DNA of 64,000 bases from Fictibacillus enclensis (GTDB lineage: Bacteria; Bacillota; Bacilli; Bacillales; Fictibacillaceae): assembly GCF_001457035.1 (NCBI RefSeq), contig NZ_KQ758617.1, positions 1,302,001-1,366,000 on the forward strand, read 5' to 3'. Positions within the stretch are counted from its first letter, which is position 1. Each line of letters opens with the position of its first letter. Shown here in pieces: positions 18,901-26,911 of the stretch. The notes below the pieces were generated by a model. The model made no database searches and had not been told where the DNA came from. It saw only the letters and a list, made by a program, of their open reading frames with translations. A program made the translations under genes and the position numbers.

Positions 18901-19627
18901 GCGAACGATCAGTGGGCTTCAGAAAAAAATCAATGATTATTCATTGGAACAAAAACAGGAAGCTCTGGAGAAAGAGATCCAGGAATTGTTATTTTACGTC
19001 AAGCAGCGGGTTATGCTCCGGTTTACCGAATTTTTTAATGAAGCCTATAATCCGGCTGTCATTTCCGGGTCGGTGAAAGAGCAAAAAAATGCACTTGCCA
19101 AAAGCGGGAAAGAGCTTCACCAGGCGATTCAATTTGATCTTCAGCAAGAATCGAGAGCTACTGTCCTTCGCGTGGAGAGAGTGATCATCGGGTTGATGTC
19201 GGAGATGAATGAAGAGCTTGACAGGAAGCTGGCACAATGGGATCCGCCGCAGTATGAGATGCAAAAAGAGCGGGTTCAGTTTGAAACGCTCGTTGTTGAA
19301 ACTGAACTGGGTCAAGTGGAAGGCAAGGAATCCGTTTATAAAGAGTTCAAAAATGCCAAGCAGTTTTTTGAGCAGGGCGGCAAGAAAAAGGCAATGGATC
19401 TGATGTATTCCTTATTCGAAGAACCGGTATCAAGGTTTACAGAAGAGAGTGCAGACGTATTTGGCCGCTATTATCAGCCGCTGTTGTCAGAAGAGGCTCA
19501 AAAAGAAATGGACCTCCGAATAAAAGAATATACTGATTATTATGAGGGGCTTCTTCAAACATTGAATTCGCCATCCGTGGTGGAAGAGATGAAGAAAACC
19601 CGTGAAGCGTTAAACAACCTCGTGTAA
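15953..19627 (+). CDS. dynA: Dynamin-like protein DynA (tandem GTPase, YpbR)
   Basis: Bacterial dynamin with two fused dynamin units, about 1224 residues; the B. subtilis homologue fuses membranes and helps against phage and membrane stress. First unit: P-loop GHFSAGKSS (about 58-66), YDTPGIDSTDD, VNQIDKH. Second unit: P-loop GAFSAGKSS (about 628), VDTPGADSINARH, VINASDLAKD. Long coiled-coil regions follow each GTPase domain. An acidic linker rich in Glu (about 540-590) joins the halves. The ATG at 15953 has GGAGAG upstream; the in-frame ATG at 15941 is possible. A terminator follows directly. Confidence 0.94.
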   Translation: MNRARMTETKDQTINPTAASLAAVYRGIKELDAQQEARAVLELYDKVKNQQFAIAFCGHFSAGKSSMINELIGENILPSSPVPTSANVVKVQNGTPSARVKVRNKGIIHIDAPVNLEKIKKWAKNGNEIESIEINVEQDLLPDCIAIYDTPGIDSTDDAHKVATESALHMADVVFYIMDYNHVLSQLNFTFIRLLKEQGKKVYLIVNQIDKHNEKELAFSAFSEKVKNGFKSWDIEPEDIFFTTIMEKEHPGNQLREIKTLFQKFYLAKDEWVEENARKETERLIRTTVQNGLDLDEEHHHEAFELAGQQDEESARALVGKLSEEMETEEQRKKESQTGIMKEFKDILDNAILMPFQTRDLAKNYIESRQDSFKVGLLFAGKKTEAERKARLEAFYESVKENVKTQISWHLKDFFQSHGVSVKNEPVIGEETMAALIKPGASLNGNYVLQYCNDVVAEIKKQYTTHFRDELHQMADEAQQASDHELKKLRSQLSAQEKVLMAHKGKQEILEKWNEVSEELKSSLKEPLNTESAVEEAEQDLIQSIETVTMAEIPENTEAKETVEEDDSSETGSKEIAKTEENELLKEAEQLQNAAAVLSKLHLMKNRASDMNQFAEKMNNRDFTVSLFGAFSAGKSSFANALIGEDLLPVSPNPTTATINRIAPPDEEHLHGTARIYFKKEADLLAEINQSLFHFGKQAGTMEEAVSISESIDRSQRSNELRPHLQFLQAVCSGFDAVRDLLGKEQTVSVEQFKSFVADEEKACFTESVTVYYDCALTSMGVTLVDTPGADSINARHTNVAFEFIKKSDAILYVTYYNHAFSAADREFLIQLGRVKDTFELDKMFFVINASDLAKDNEELQDVVGHVGDNLRQFGIRKPKLFPMSSYFSLLGQKEPSAWLPEEAGRLKKKYGNLAEQQDNLLNETGYVRFMDAFTGFLNHDLAHVMVTAAKKQLSQARNVLDRFIAEAVANQENAEQKKEELQRTISGLQKKINDYSLEQKQEALEKEIQELLFYVKQRVMLRFTEFFNEAYNPAVISGSVKEQKNALAKSGKELHQAIQFDLQQESRATVLRVERVIIGLMSEMNEELDRKLAQWDPPQYEMQKERVQFETLVVETELGQVEGKESVYKEFKNAKQFFEQGGKKKAMDLMYSLFEEPVSRFTEESADVFGRYYQPLLSEEAQKEMDLRIKEYTDYYEGLLQTLNSPSVVEEMKKTREALNNLV

Positions 19628-19629
19628 CC

Positions 19630-19664
19630 AAAAAAAGAAACCGTCTTGTGTACGGTTTCTTTTT
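19630..19664. terminator. Bidirectional terminator, dynA / lipoprotein gene
   Basis: Stem AGAAACCGT/ACGGTTTCT with an A-run on one side and a T-run on the other, between two convergent genes. Confidence 0.88.
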
Positions 19665-19668
19665 GGTT

Positions 19669-20193
19669 TTATTGAAGTTCATTTGCAAAGTTGGCATCAA
19701 TCAGACCGAGTTTCTTGTGAATTTTATTCACTTGATCCTGAAATTTCTGGAATTCTTCGTCTGACTGTGCGGTTTTCTTTTCATCTCCAAGGCCATCTGC
19801 TCTTGTTTGATAGGAGGCTCCTAGATCTTTGAAGGCCATTTTAAACGTTTGCTGGTCTTCTTTAGGCAGGGAAGATGGCACATCAAGGTCTGGAATCTCT
19901 TTTGCTGCTTTTTGTCCTGCTGTTTTTGCAGCTTCTTTCAGCTTCCGAATTTCACTCTTTGGTGTTTTCTTTTCCGGACCCAGTGCGGCAGTGTAGGCAT
20001 TAAATGGGGCCTGATAGTCACGGAATTTAGCTCCAAGACTGACTTCAAAATCGAGAAGTGCAGATTTTTCTGCATTTTTGGATGACGAAGCTTCTGTTTT
20101 TGTCAGCTCTTTGCCTTTTGCTTCTTTTTCCTGGCTGCAGCCCACATTTAATGCTAACAGGAGCACCATTCCTAAAGTTGCTGCTTTTTTCAT
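19669..20193 (-). CDS. Predicted lipoprotein of unknown function
   Basis: 174 residues. N-terminus MKKAATLGMVLLLALNVGCS is a lipoprotein-type signal with Cys19; the lipobox LNVGC is slightly off-consensus at -3. The mature part is Lys/Ala/Glu-rich and helical, with no recognised domain. Likely anchored on the outer face of the plasma membrane. The ATG at 20193 follows GAGGGAGGAAG. Confidence 0.82.
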   Translation of the reverse strand: MKKAATLGMVLLLALNVGCSQEKEAKGKELTKTEASSSKNAEKSALLDFEVSLGAKFRDYQAPFNAYTAALGPEKKTPKSEIRKLKEAAKTAGQKAAKEIPDLDVPSSLPKEDQQTFKMAFKDLGASYQTRADGLGDEKKTAQSDEEFQKFQDQVNKIHKKLGLIDANFANELQ

Positions 20194-20364
20194 TGTTTAC
20201 TTCCTCCCTCAATATGTAATATTCTTGAAATTTACTGGCAAAATCTAGTTTATTCTCTTTTCAATATTTTGTAAAATGATAAATTATTGCAAATTTTTTG
20301 AATAATAATACAAGCTGACCGTCACATGGTATACTCTAATCAATAGAGAAAGGTGGACATCATG

Positions 20365-20637
20365 ATGAGCGTACATTTGGAAATCAGCAAGCATTCAAGC
20401 AAACAGCATGAGGTTGTGGCTCAATTTCTTCGTCTTGAACAGATAAGAGAACAGTTGATCGAGGAAGCTGTTGAGCGCTGCAGCAAGCAGGAACCTTTTA
20501 GCGTAAAAGAAATTAATGACGTTAGCCGGCAAATGAACCAACTGGCACAAAAGGGTATTGTGCCCCAACGGAAAATGATTACGGAAGACATGGTGAAAGA
20601 ATATGTTGACCGAAAAAAAAACCAGGCATCCGATTAA
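20365..20637 (+). CDS. ypbS: YpbS-like protein (DUF2533)
   Basis: 90 residues, helical and charged. Contains VHLEISKHSSKQHEVVAQFL and QMNQLAQKGIVPQRKMIT. Resembles the DUF2533 protein YpbS, which lies beside dynA (ypbR) in B. subtilis; neighbourhood supports the call. Function unknown. ATGs at 20362 and 20365 are both in frame behind AAAGGTGG; the second gives better spacing. Confidence 0.8.
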   Translation: MSVHLEISKHSSKQHEVVAQFLRLEQIREQLIEEAVERCSKQEPFSVKEINDVSRQMNQLAQKGIVPQRKMITEDMVKEYVDRKKNQASD

Positions 20638-20656
20638 ACGGGATACCTGGTTTCTT
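20613..20656. terminator. Bidirectional terminator, ypbS / patA
   Basis: Stem ACCAGGCATCC/GGATACCTGGT with one mismatch. The A-run at 20613-20621 gives a strong T-run on the minus strand, so it mainly ends patA; it overlaps the 3' end of ypbS. Confidence 0.82.
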
Positions 20657-20667
20657 TATAAGCAGTT

Positions 20668-21831
20668 TTAGTTGGCTAGAGAGGCAATAAACGTTTCCAG
20701 CCGGTCGAGGCCCGTACTCAGCTGTTCCATTGATGCTGCATACGAGAGGCGAATGTATCCTTCGCCATATTCGGAAAAAGCGGAACCTGGGACAACGGCC
20801 ACTTGCTGGGATTCAAGCAGTTGGGTGGCAAATTCCAGTGACATGAGCCCAAATGGTTTGATATCTGGGAAGACGTAAAAAGCGCCCCCAGGAGTTTCCG
20901 CATCGAGCCCCATATCAGCGAGCCTTTTCATCACGTAGGAAAGGCGATGGCTGTATTCTTTCTTCATGGGAATCGCATCATCAATTCCATTGGTCAATGC
21001 CTCGAGAGCAGCCATCTGTGAAATGGTTGACGCGCATGTCACATTGTACTGATGGACCTTTAGCATATGCTGCGCAATTTCTTCAGGAGCAAACAGCATA
21101 CCGATTCTCCAGCCTGTCATGGAATGGGATTTGGAGAGACCATTAATCACGATCGTCCTTTCTCTCATCCCTTCGATCGAAGCGATGGAAACGTGCGGAG
21201 CGGTGTAAGTCAGTTCACTGTATATCTCATCGGATAAAACCAACAGATCCGATTCACGCAGCACAGCGGCGATTTCTTCAAGCTCTGCCCGGTTTAAGAC
21301 GCAGCCTGTCGGATTGGACGGATAAGGTAAAATAACGCACCTTGTTTTTGGAGTCAAATGCTCACGTATCAATTCTGCTGTCAGCTTGAAGCCGGTTTTT
21401 GTTGTATCTATGTATACAGGCACTGCCTTGCACATTTCAATAACCGGAGCATAGCCGGGATAGACCGGTCCGGGAAGCAGAACTTCACAGTCTTCCTCCA
21501 GAATGGAGCGAAGAGAGATATCAATCGCCTCACTCGCACCGTTTGTAATAATCACTTCATTTTGCGGATTGTATTGGAGCCCGTACTTTTGAGACACAAA
21601 GCTTGCCGCAGCCTGCCGCAATTCCAAATAGCCGGCATTGTGCGAGTAGACGGTTTTATTTTCATCGATCGCCCGCTTTGCAGCTTCCTTGATGTGGTCA
21701 GGGGTGGGAAAGTCGGGCAGGCCAAGTGTAAATGAAATCGCTTCGGGATAGTTGCTCACCTGGTTATAAAATTTTCGGATCCCGGAAATCTGGATGTGTT
21801 TCACCGAAGGGTTAAGTAAATGTTCCAACAT
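20668..21831 (-). CDS. patA: Aminotransferase PatA (class I/II)
   Basis: PLP-dependent aminotransferase; PatA acts on N-acetyl-LL-diaminopimelate in lysine synthesis. 387 residues. Seen: LGLPDFPTPDHI near the N-terminus, the substrate-binding region PSNPTG, LVLSDEIYSEL, the PLP lysine in NGLSKSHSMTGWRIG, and the C-terminal RLSYA. It stands alone here, so the exact substrate rests on sequence similarity. The ATG is at 21831. Confidence 0.88.
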   Translation of the reverse strand: MLEHLLNPSVKHIQISGIRKFYNQVSNYPEAISFTLGLPDFPTPDHIKEAAKRAIDENKTVYSHNAGYLELRQAAASFVSQKYGLQYNPQNEVIITNGASEAIDISLRSILEEDCEVLLPGPVYPGYAPVIEMCKAVPVYIDTTKTGFKLTAELIREHLTPKTRCVILPYPSNPTGCVLNRAELEEIAAVLRESDLLVLSDEIYSELTYTAPHVSIASIEGMRERTIVINGLSKSHSMTGWRIGMLFAPEEIAQHMLKVHQYNVTCASTISQMAALEALTNGIDDAIPMKKEYSHRLSYVMKRLADMGLDAETPGGAFYVFPDIKPFGLMSLEFATQLLESQQVAVVPGSAFSEYGEGYIRLSYAASMEQLSTGLDRLETFIASLAN

Positions 21832-21980
21832 ATTTCTTCCTCTCTGTATCCATGTTCGTTTGTACCTAAGTTTAGCTTTAATCTTTGTTTCCAGTCAATG
21901 GGTTTGATTTTCTTGTATGGTAAAAGCACATAAAAGCATACTAAGAAAGATCAACGCCTGTTTGCGATTTGGAGGAGAAC

Positions 21981-23276
21981 ATGGAATCAAATCATAAAGA
22001 TTCAAACAACAAGCTTGCTCTGATCTCACTGGCATCCATACCGCTTGTGATGACACTGGGCAACTCTATGCTTATTCCTGTCTTGCCATCAATTGAAAAA
22101 CAACTTCATATTTCAGCATTTCAAGTATCTATGATCATCACGGTTTATTCCATAGTGGCCATTCTACTCATTCCTATTGCAGGCTATCTCTCTGACCGGA
22201 TTGGAAGAAAAAAGGTGATCATTCCCAGCTTGATCATTGCCGGACTCGGCGGTCTGGTCACCGGATGGGCCTCATGGAAAATGGATAATCCGTACTACAT
22301 TATACTTTTGGGAAGACTGCTGCAGGGGATTGGGTCTGCTGGTGCAGCACCGGTTGTTCTTCCCCTTGTAGGGGATATGTTTAAGGATGAGAAGGACGTG
22401 AGCTCAGGCCTTGGTTTAATTGAAACAAGCAATACGTTCGGAAAAGTGCTGAGCCCGATTATCGGAGCCGCCTTGGCCATTGTCGTCTGGCATTTGCCCT
22501 TTTGGTTTATTCCGATTTTTTGCCTGATCTCCATCGGTCTTGTTTCGTTTCTTGTAAAAACACCAAAAAAAGAAGAAGAAGCACAAGCTGCATTCAAAAA
22601 ATTTCTGCAATCGTTTAAGAAAACCTTCAAAAATAATGCCAGATGGCTCATCGCGATTTTTGCTATCGGCGGCATTATTATGTTTGTCCTTTTTGGTGTT
22701 TTATTTTATTTGTCCACAACGCTTGAGGAAACCTATGGCATCAAAGGTGTGAAAAAAGGGTTTGTTCTTGCCATCCCATTATTGGCGCTTTCCATTTCTT
22801 CGTTTTTTGCCGGGAAAAAAATCGGCCAAAATAAACTGCTGATGAAATGGCTAACCTTTTGCGGTATTTTTCTTTTGTCTGTTTCGATACTTAGTGTGAC
22901 GTTTACAGACGGGCTTTATTTTCTGCTTGGCATTTTATTTGTGAGCGGAATCGGAATCGGAGCGGCTTTGCCATGCCTCGATGCGTTGATTACAGAAGGT
23001 ATCGAAAAAGAAGAGAGAGGGACGATTACTTCACTTTACAGTTCGATGCGGTTTGTTGGTGTGGCCTTGGGACCGCCGATTTACGCTCTGATCATGAAAT
23101 CGGATCATTCCTATGTATTTTATGTTTCTTCGGGCATCAGCCTGCTGGCCGCACTGCTCGCATTCTTTGCGATCAAGCCGGAAAAAGGGGAAAAAGGGGA
23201 AAAGGAAAAGAAACAAAGTGATGAAAAGGAACAAACAGAAGAACCTGCCAAATCCCTCAATCCTGCATTGCATTAA
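21981..23276 (+). CDS. MFS drug/metabolite exporter
   Basis: 431 residues, 12 predicted membrane helices. MFS motif A is GYLSDRIGRKKVI in the first half; GRLLQGIGSAGAAPV is the motif C-like segment seen in drug:H+ antiporters. Ends in an unusual 30-residue charged cytoplasmic tail with KGEKGEKEKK. Substrate cannot be told. The ATG at 21981 follows GGAGGAG. A terminator separates it from zwf. Confidence 0.88.
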   Translation: MESNHKDSNNKLALISLASIPLVMTLGNSMLIPVLPSIEKQLHISAFQVSMIITVYSIVAILLIPIAGYLSDRIGRKKVIIPSLIIAGLGGLVTGWASWKMDNPYYIILLGRLLQGIGSAGAAPVVLPLVGDMFKDEKDVSSGLGLIETSNTFGKVLSPIIGAALAIVVWHLPFWFIPIFCLISIGLVSFLVKTPKKEEEAQAAFKKFLQSFKKTFKNNARWLIAIFAIGGIIMFVLFGVLFYLSTTLEETYGIKGVKKGFVLAIPLLALSISSFFAGKKIGQNKLLMKWLTFCGIFLLSVSILSVTFTDGLYFLLGILFVSGIGIGAALPCLDALITEGIEKEERGTITSLYSSMRFVGVALGPPIYALIMKSDHSYVFYVSSGISLLAALLAFFAIKPEKGEKGEKEKKQSDEKEQTEEPAKSLNPALH

Positions 23277-23311
23277 AAAACTCACGGCTTTGAAAAGCCG
23301 TGAGTTTTTTT
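23275..23311. terminator. Bidirectional terminator, MFS gene / zwf
   Basis: Perfect 12-bp stem ACTCACGGCTTT/AAAGCCGTGAGT with A- and T-runs on both sides. Confidence 0.92.
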
Positions 23312-24812
23312 ATTCATTAATTTCGTTCCGAACGTTGGTCGGCGGCCACCATGTATAACCGTCTTCATTAAGAAGCTCTTCAGATTCAAGCGGTCCCATG
23401 GTACCGGACGAATATTTGAAAAGTGGAATGTCCTTGTTTTTCCAGGCGTTTGTAATGCCGTCAATGAATTCCCAGGAAAGGGCAACTTCATCCCAGCGTG
23501 TGAAGTATGTTGAATTGCCCTGCAGGCAGTCGTGCATCAGCTTTTCATAAGCCTCTGGGGTGTTCAACTCATTTTGGCAGTTATTGCAATAATTCATGTT
23601 GATTGGAAGCAGGGCAGGGAAATCACCTTGCGGCTTCGCATTCAATGAAAGGCTCAACCCCTCATCCGGCTGGATGTGGATTCTAAGCAGGTTCGGCTGG
23701 TAGTGGTCATTATGTTCATGATAAAGGGCCATAGGGCCATTTTTAAATTGAACAACGATCTCTGTAGCTTTGGTTGCCATGCGTTTTCCTGTACGAAGGT
23801 AAAACGGGACGCCAGCCCAGCGGAAGTTGTCGATGAAAATTCTTGCCGCTACAAATGTATCGGTTTTTGACGCTGGATCTACGTTTTCTTCATCAAGGTA
23901 GGCAGGAACGGTCTTGCCGTTCATTGAACCTTCTTTGTATTGGCCGCGAATGATATTTTTCGCGACTTCATCTTCATTATAAAAACGAAGCGCACGAAGA
24001 ACCTTTACTTTTTCATCCCGGATCAGTTTTGGATCCAATCCGCCTGGAGGTTCCATGGCCACCATCATGGCCATTTGCAGCATATGGTTTTGAAGCATGT
24101 CCAGAATCGCTCCGGATTTTTCATAATACGAAGCGCGGTCTTCCACACCAAGGGTTTCACTGGAAGTAATCTGTACAGAAGAAATGTACTTATTGTTCCA
24201 GATGGATTCAAAAATCGCATTTCCGAAACGGATCACCTGGATGTTTTGCACCATTTCTTTTCCAAGATAGTGGTCGATGCGGTAAATGCTTTCTTCCGGA
24301 AAACTTTTTTGAAGCTGCTCGTTAAGTTCGGTGGCAGAAGCAAGGTCATGGCCGAATGGTTTTTCAATAACCAGACGCTGCCAACCAGCGGTCTCTGTCA
24401 ATCCTTCCGATTTCAGGAAGGTAGGAATAGTCCCGAAAAATTGTGGGGCCATGGCAAGATAGTACATGCGGTTTCCGTTAAGGGAATAGGTGCTGTCAAG
24501 CTCATCGGCAAGGTCTTTCAGTTGATGATAGCTTTTTTCATTTGTAACATCCATTGGAATAAAATAAAAATGTGATGCAAATGTATCCACTTTTTCAGTT
24601 GGGAAATCCCCAGTTTTGGCAACGGAAGCAATAACGTCCTCCCGGAATTTCTCATGTGAAAAATCTTTTCTTCCCACTCCGATTACTGCAAACTTTTCGT
24701 TGAGCTTTTCCTTTTGGTACAATTGGAAGAGCGCAGGGTACAGTTTACGGTGAGCCAGGTCACCTGTAGCTCCAAAGAGTACGATACAGGCTTCTGGAAT
24801 ATGATTATCCAT
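23310..24812 (-). CDS. zwf: Glucose-6-phosphate 1-dehydrogenase
   Basis: Oxidises glucose-6-phosphate with NADP+ at the entry to the oxidative pentose phosphate pathway. 500 residues. NADP site FGATGDLAHRKLYPALF at the N-terminus; active-site RIDHYLGKE; conserved RWAGVPFYLRTGKRM. The ATG at 24812 is preceded by GAGG at 9 bases. No gnd neighbour in this window. Confidence 0.97.
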   Translation of the reverse strand: MDNHIPEACIVLFGATGDLAHRKLYPALFQLYQKEKLNEKFAVIGVGRKDFSHEKFREDVIASVAKTGDFPTEKVDTFASHFYFIPMDVTNEKSYHQLKDLADELDSTYSLNGNRMYYLAMAPQFFGTIPTFLKSEGLTETAGWQRLVIEKPFGHDLASATELNEQLQKSFPEESIYRIDHYLGKEMVQNIQVIRFGNAIFESIWNNKYISSVQITSSETLGVEDRASYYEKSGAILDMLQNHMLQMAMMVAMEPPGGLDPKLIRDEKVKVLRALRFYNEDEVAKNIIRGQYKEGSMNGKTVPAYLDEENVDPASKTDTFVAARIFIDNFRWAGVPFYLRTGKRMATKATEIVVQFKNGPMALYHEHNDHYQPNLLRIHIQPDEGLSLSLNAKPQGDFPALLPINMNYCNNCQNELNTPEAYEKLMHDCLQGNSTYFTRWDEVALSWEFIDGITNAWKNKDIPLFKYSSGTMGPLESEELLNEDGYTWWPPTNVRNEINE

Positions 24813-24905
24813 GTTATCAATCCTCACTTTACTAGTATTGCTTATGACATCAGTTTCCCCTATGTTTCAAAAAATAACGTAATTATTTTCGAAAGGAGTC
24901 GCCTC

Positions 24906-25739
24906 ATGAAACACATTGTAACACAAGAATGGCTGAGCACTCATTTATCACGCTCGAATGTTCTCATTTATGACTGCAGATTTAATTTGGCAGACCCGGA
25001 AGAAGGAAGAAACAGGTATTTAAAATCCCATATTCCAAGTGCCGTGCATGTTGATCTGGACAAGGATTTATCAAGAGAGATAACAGAGCACGGCGGCCGC
25101 CATCCATTGCCCTCCCAAAAAGAGGCAGCAGCCACATTTGGCAGACTTGGCATCAATGAGGAAAAAACAGTGGTAGCCTATGACGACCAGAATGGCTCAA
25201 TGGCTGCACGGTTATGGTGGATGCTGAAATTCCTGGGACACGAAAAAGTGTTTGTTCTACAGGGAGGCTACTCCGCCTGGGAAGAAGCCGGGTATCCTGT
25301 TACAGATGAACGTACCGTCCCTGAACCAACCGACTTCATTATCCGTGAAAGTGATTGGAAGGCAGTGGGAATGGAAGAAGTAAAGCAGGCGATGCAAAAA
25401 GAAAATACGGTTATTATCGATTCACGGGATGCGGCCAGGTACAGTGGGGAACAAGAAACGATCGACAAAAAAGCGGGACACATTCCTGGGGCCATAAACA
25501 AACCGTGGTTAAAGAACAGCAACAGCACAAAAGAATGGCACTCGACAGAGGAATTGGCAGAACTGCATAAAGATCTTGCCGGCAAAAAAGAAATTGTTGT
25601 GTATTGCGGTTCAGGAGTCACAGCTTGTGCCAACATCCTTGGCATGAGTGAGGCAGGCATTGAACAAGCGGTACTGTATCCAGGAAGCTGGAGCGACTGG
25701 ATCTCCTATGACGATAATCCGGTTGAAACGAAAAAATAA
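24906..25739 (+). CDS. Thiosulfate/3-mercaptopyruvate sulfurtransferase (tandem rhodanese)
   Basis: 277 residues, two rhodanese domains. The catalytic loop CGSGVTA with Cys234 is in the second domain; the first is the inactive structural copy (YDDQNGSMAARLWW). The CGSGVTA loop leans toward the mercaptopyruvate sulfurtransferase type. Transfers sulfane sulfur to cyanide or thiols. The ATG follows GAAAGGAGTCGCC. Confidence 0.9.
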   Translation: MKHIVTQEWLSTHLSRSNVLIYDCRFNLADPEEGRNRYLKSHIPSAVHVDLDKDLSREITEHGGRHPLPSQKEAAATFGRLGINEEKTVVAYDDQNGSMAARLWWMLKFLGHEKVFVLQGGYSAWEEAGYPVTDERTVPEPTDFIIRESDWKAVGMEEVKQAMQKENTVIIDSRDAARYSGEQETIDKKAGHIPGAINKPWLKNSNSTKEWHSTEELAELHKDLAGKKEIVVYCGSGVTACANILGMSEAGIEQAVLYPGSWSDWISYDDNPVETKK

Positions 25740-25741
25740 AA

Positions 25742-25905
25742 TTTCACGTACCGTATTATAATGATTTAATATTTTTTGATAGGTGCTCGTGCCGGTAAGG
25801 CTCAGCGACCGCCCGAGAAAAAGCGATCATCCTGGAATGGAAATCAACCACCTCAGACAAAGGCTTGCCGCATCACTCGTTTTTCAAGTGAATTGCGGCT
25901 TTTTT
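25742..25905 (+). promoter_or_regulatory. Structured leader with intrinsic terminator upstream of yodP
   Basis: After a weak promoter-like TTTCAC-N17-TTTAAT (25742-25770), AGGTG (25781-25785) can pair with CACCT (25850-25854), enclosing a CTCG/CGAG stem with inner CGGT/ACCG. A terminator follows: GCCGCATCACT (25867-25877) with AGTGAATTGCGGC (25887-25899), then six T residues. The terminator lies 78 bases before the yodP start, as in attenuation-type riboswitches. It does not match the lysine, SAM, cobalamin or glycine riboswitch cores I know. It could instead simply end the rhodanese transcript. Confidence 0.5.
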
Positions 25906-25982
25906 CTGGGAAAAGAATCTTGAAGGAATCCCTTCATTACATATGGAATAGGGAAGAAGAGAAAATCAGGGGGTGCAGGAGT

Positions 25983-26843
25983 ATGCAAACAGACACATAC
26001 TACAAAAATACAACGATTAAGCAGCATGACATTACAGCTTCCATTTGTCTTGATTTTTTTAACGAACGGCTTCGTGTTGACGATTACAGAGGAAACATTC
26101 AATCGATGGTCAAGGCGATTCACGACCTGATCCAGCAGCAAAACTTTTCAAAAGTGATTATTAAAGCAAGAGCGGAACATCTTCCTGAACTGCTTTCATT
26201 AGGTTTTCTACCTGAGGCATGGTTCAGCCGCTATTTTAATGGCAGCAATTGCGTAGCCATGTGTAAATATTATAGCAATGAACGCAAACGAAGCGACTTT
26301 TGGGTGGAACAGGATCGAATCATGGACCAGATTCATTCCACTCCGCCCGCGAAACAAGAAACCGTTTTGCCGGAATCGTATTCAGTACGCCTGGCTGTTC
26401 CTGAAGATTGTACCCGGTTGGCTGGATTATACAGCAAGGTTTTTGAAGTCTATCCCACGCCGATGAACGATTCGGACTATATCGAAAAAACAATGGAAAA
26501 TGGAACAGTATACTATGTGATCGAACATCAGGGGGAAGTAGTAAGCGCTGCTTCTGCCGACATCAATCAGACCTATCACAATGCTGAACTTACTGATTGT
26601 GCCACCCTGCTGGAACATCGTAAATTTGGTCTGATGAAGATACTCATCGACCAGCTGGAACAAGAGTTAAAATCCCGCCACATCTATTGTGCCTATTCGA
26701 TTGCCCGTTCCTTATCTTTTGGAATGAACGCTGTCTTCTCTCAAAGAGGTTATCTTTATCAAGGGAGATTGATCAAAAACTGCCTTATTTTTGATAAATA
26801 CGAAGACATGAACTTGTGGGTAAAAGATTTATCCTCCTTGTAG
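25983..26843 (+). CDS. yodP: Beta-lysine N-acetyltransferase (AblB/YodP)
   Basis: 286 residues with a C-terminal GNAT domain. Together with lysine 2,3-aminomutase this enzyme makes N-epsilon-acetyl-beta-lysine, known as an osmolyte in archaea. Seen: SYSVRLAVPEDCTRLAGLYS opening the GNAT part, VYYVIEHQGEVVSAASADI, and HRKFGLMKILIDQLEQEL as the acetyl-CoA region. I chose the ATG at 25983 behind AGGGGGTG; the frame is open further upstream, but that part runs through the leader terminator. It precedes kamR and kamA and is not under the kamA sigma-54 promoter. Confidence 0.88.
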   Translation: MQTDTYYKNTTIKQHDITASICLDFFNERLRVDDYRGNIQSMVKAIHDLIQQQNFSKVIIKARAEHLPELLSLGFLPEAWFSRYFNGSNCVAMCKYYSNERKRSDFWVEQDRIMDQIHSTPPAKQETVLPESYSVRLAVPEDCTRLAGLYSKVFEVYPTPMNDSDYIEKTMENGTVYYVIEHQGEVVSAASADINQTYHNAELTDCATLLEHRKFGLMKILIDQLEQELKSRHIYCAYSIARSLSFGMNAVFSQRGYLYQGRLIKNCLIFDKYEDMNLWVKDLSSL

Positions 26844-26911
26844 TGCCGGATTTTCGGCAGTTGTGATGAATTTTCAGCAGCATGTCTTTGATCCCAACGG
26901 AGGTGCCCGTG

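Noticed and set aside
25775-25905. Known lysine, cobalamin, SAM, glycine or Mg2+ riboswitch before yodP
   Set aside because: None of the conserved core sequences I know for these classes is present; reported as unidentified instead.
25776-25982. N-terminal extension of yodP
   Set aside because: The extension would run through the leader and its terminator hairpin; the ATG at 25983 has the ribosome site.
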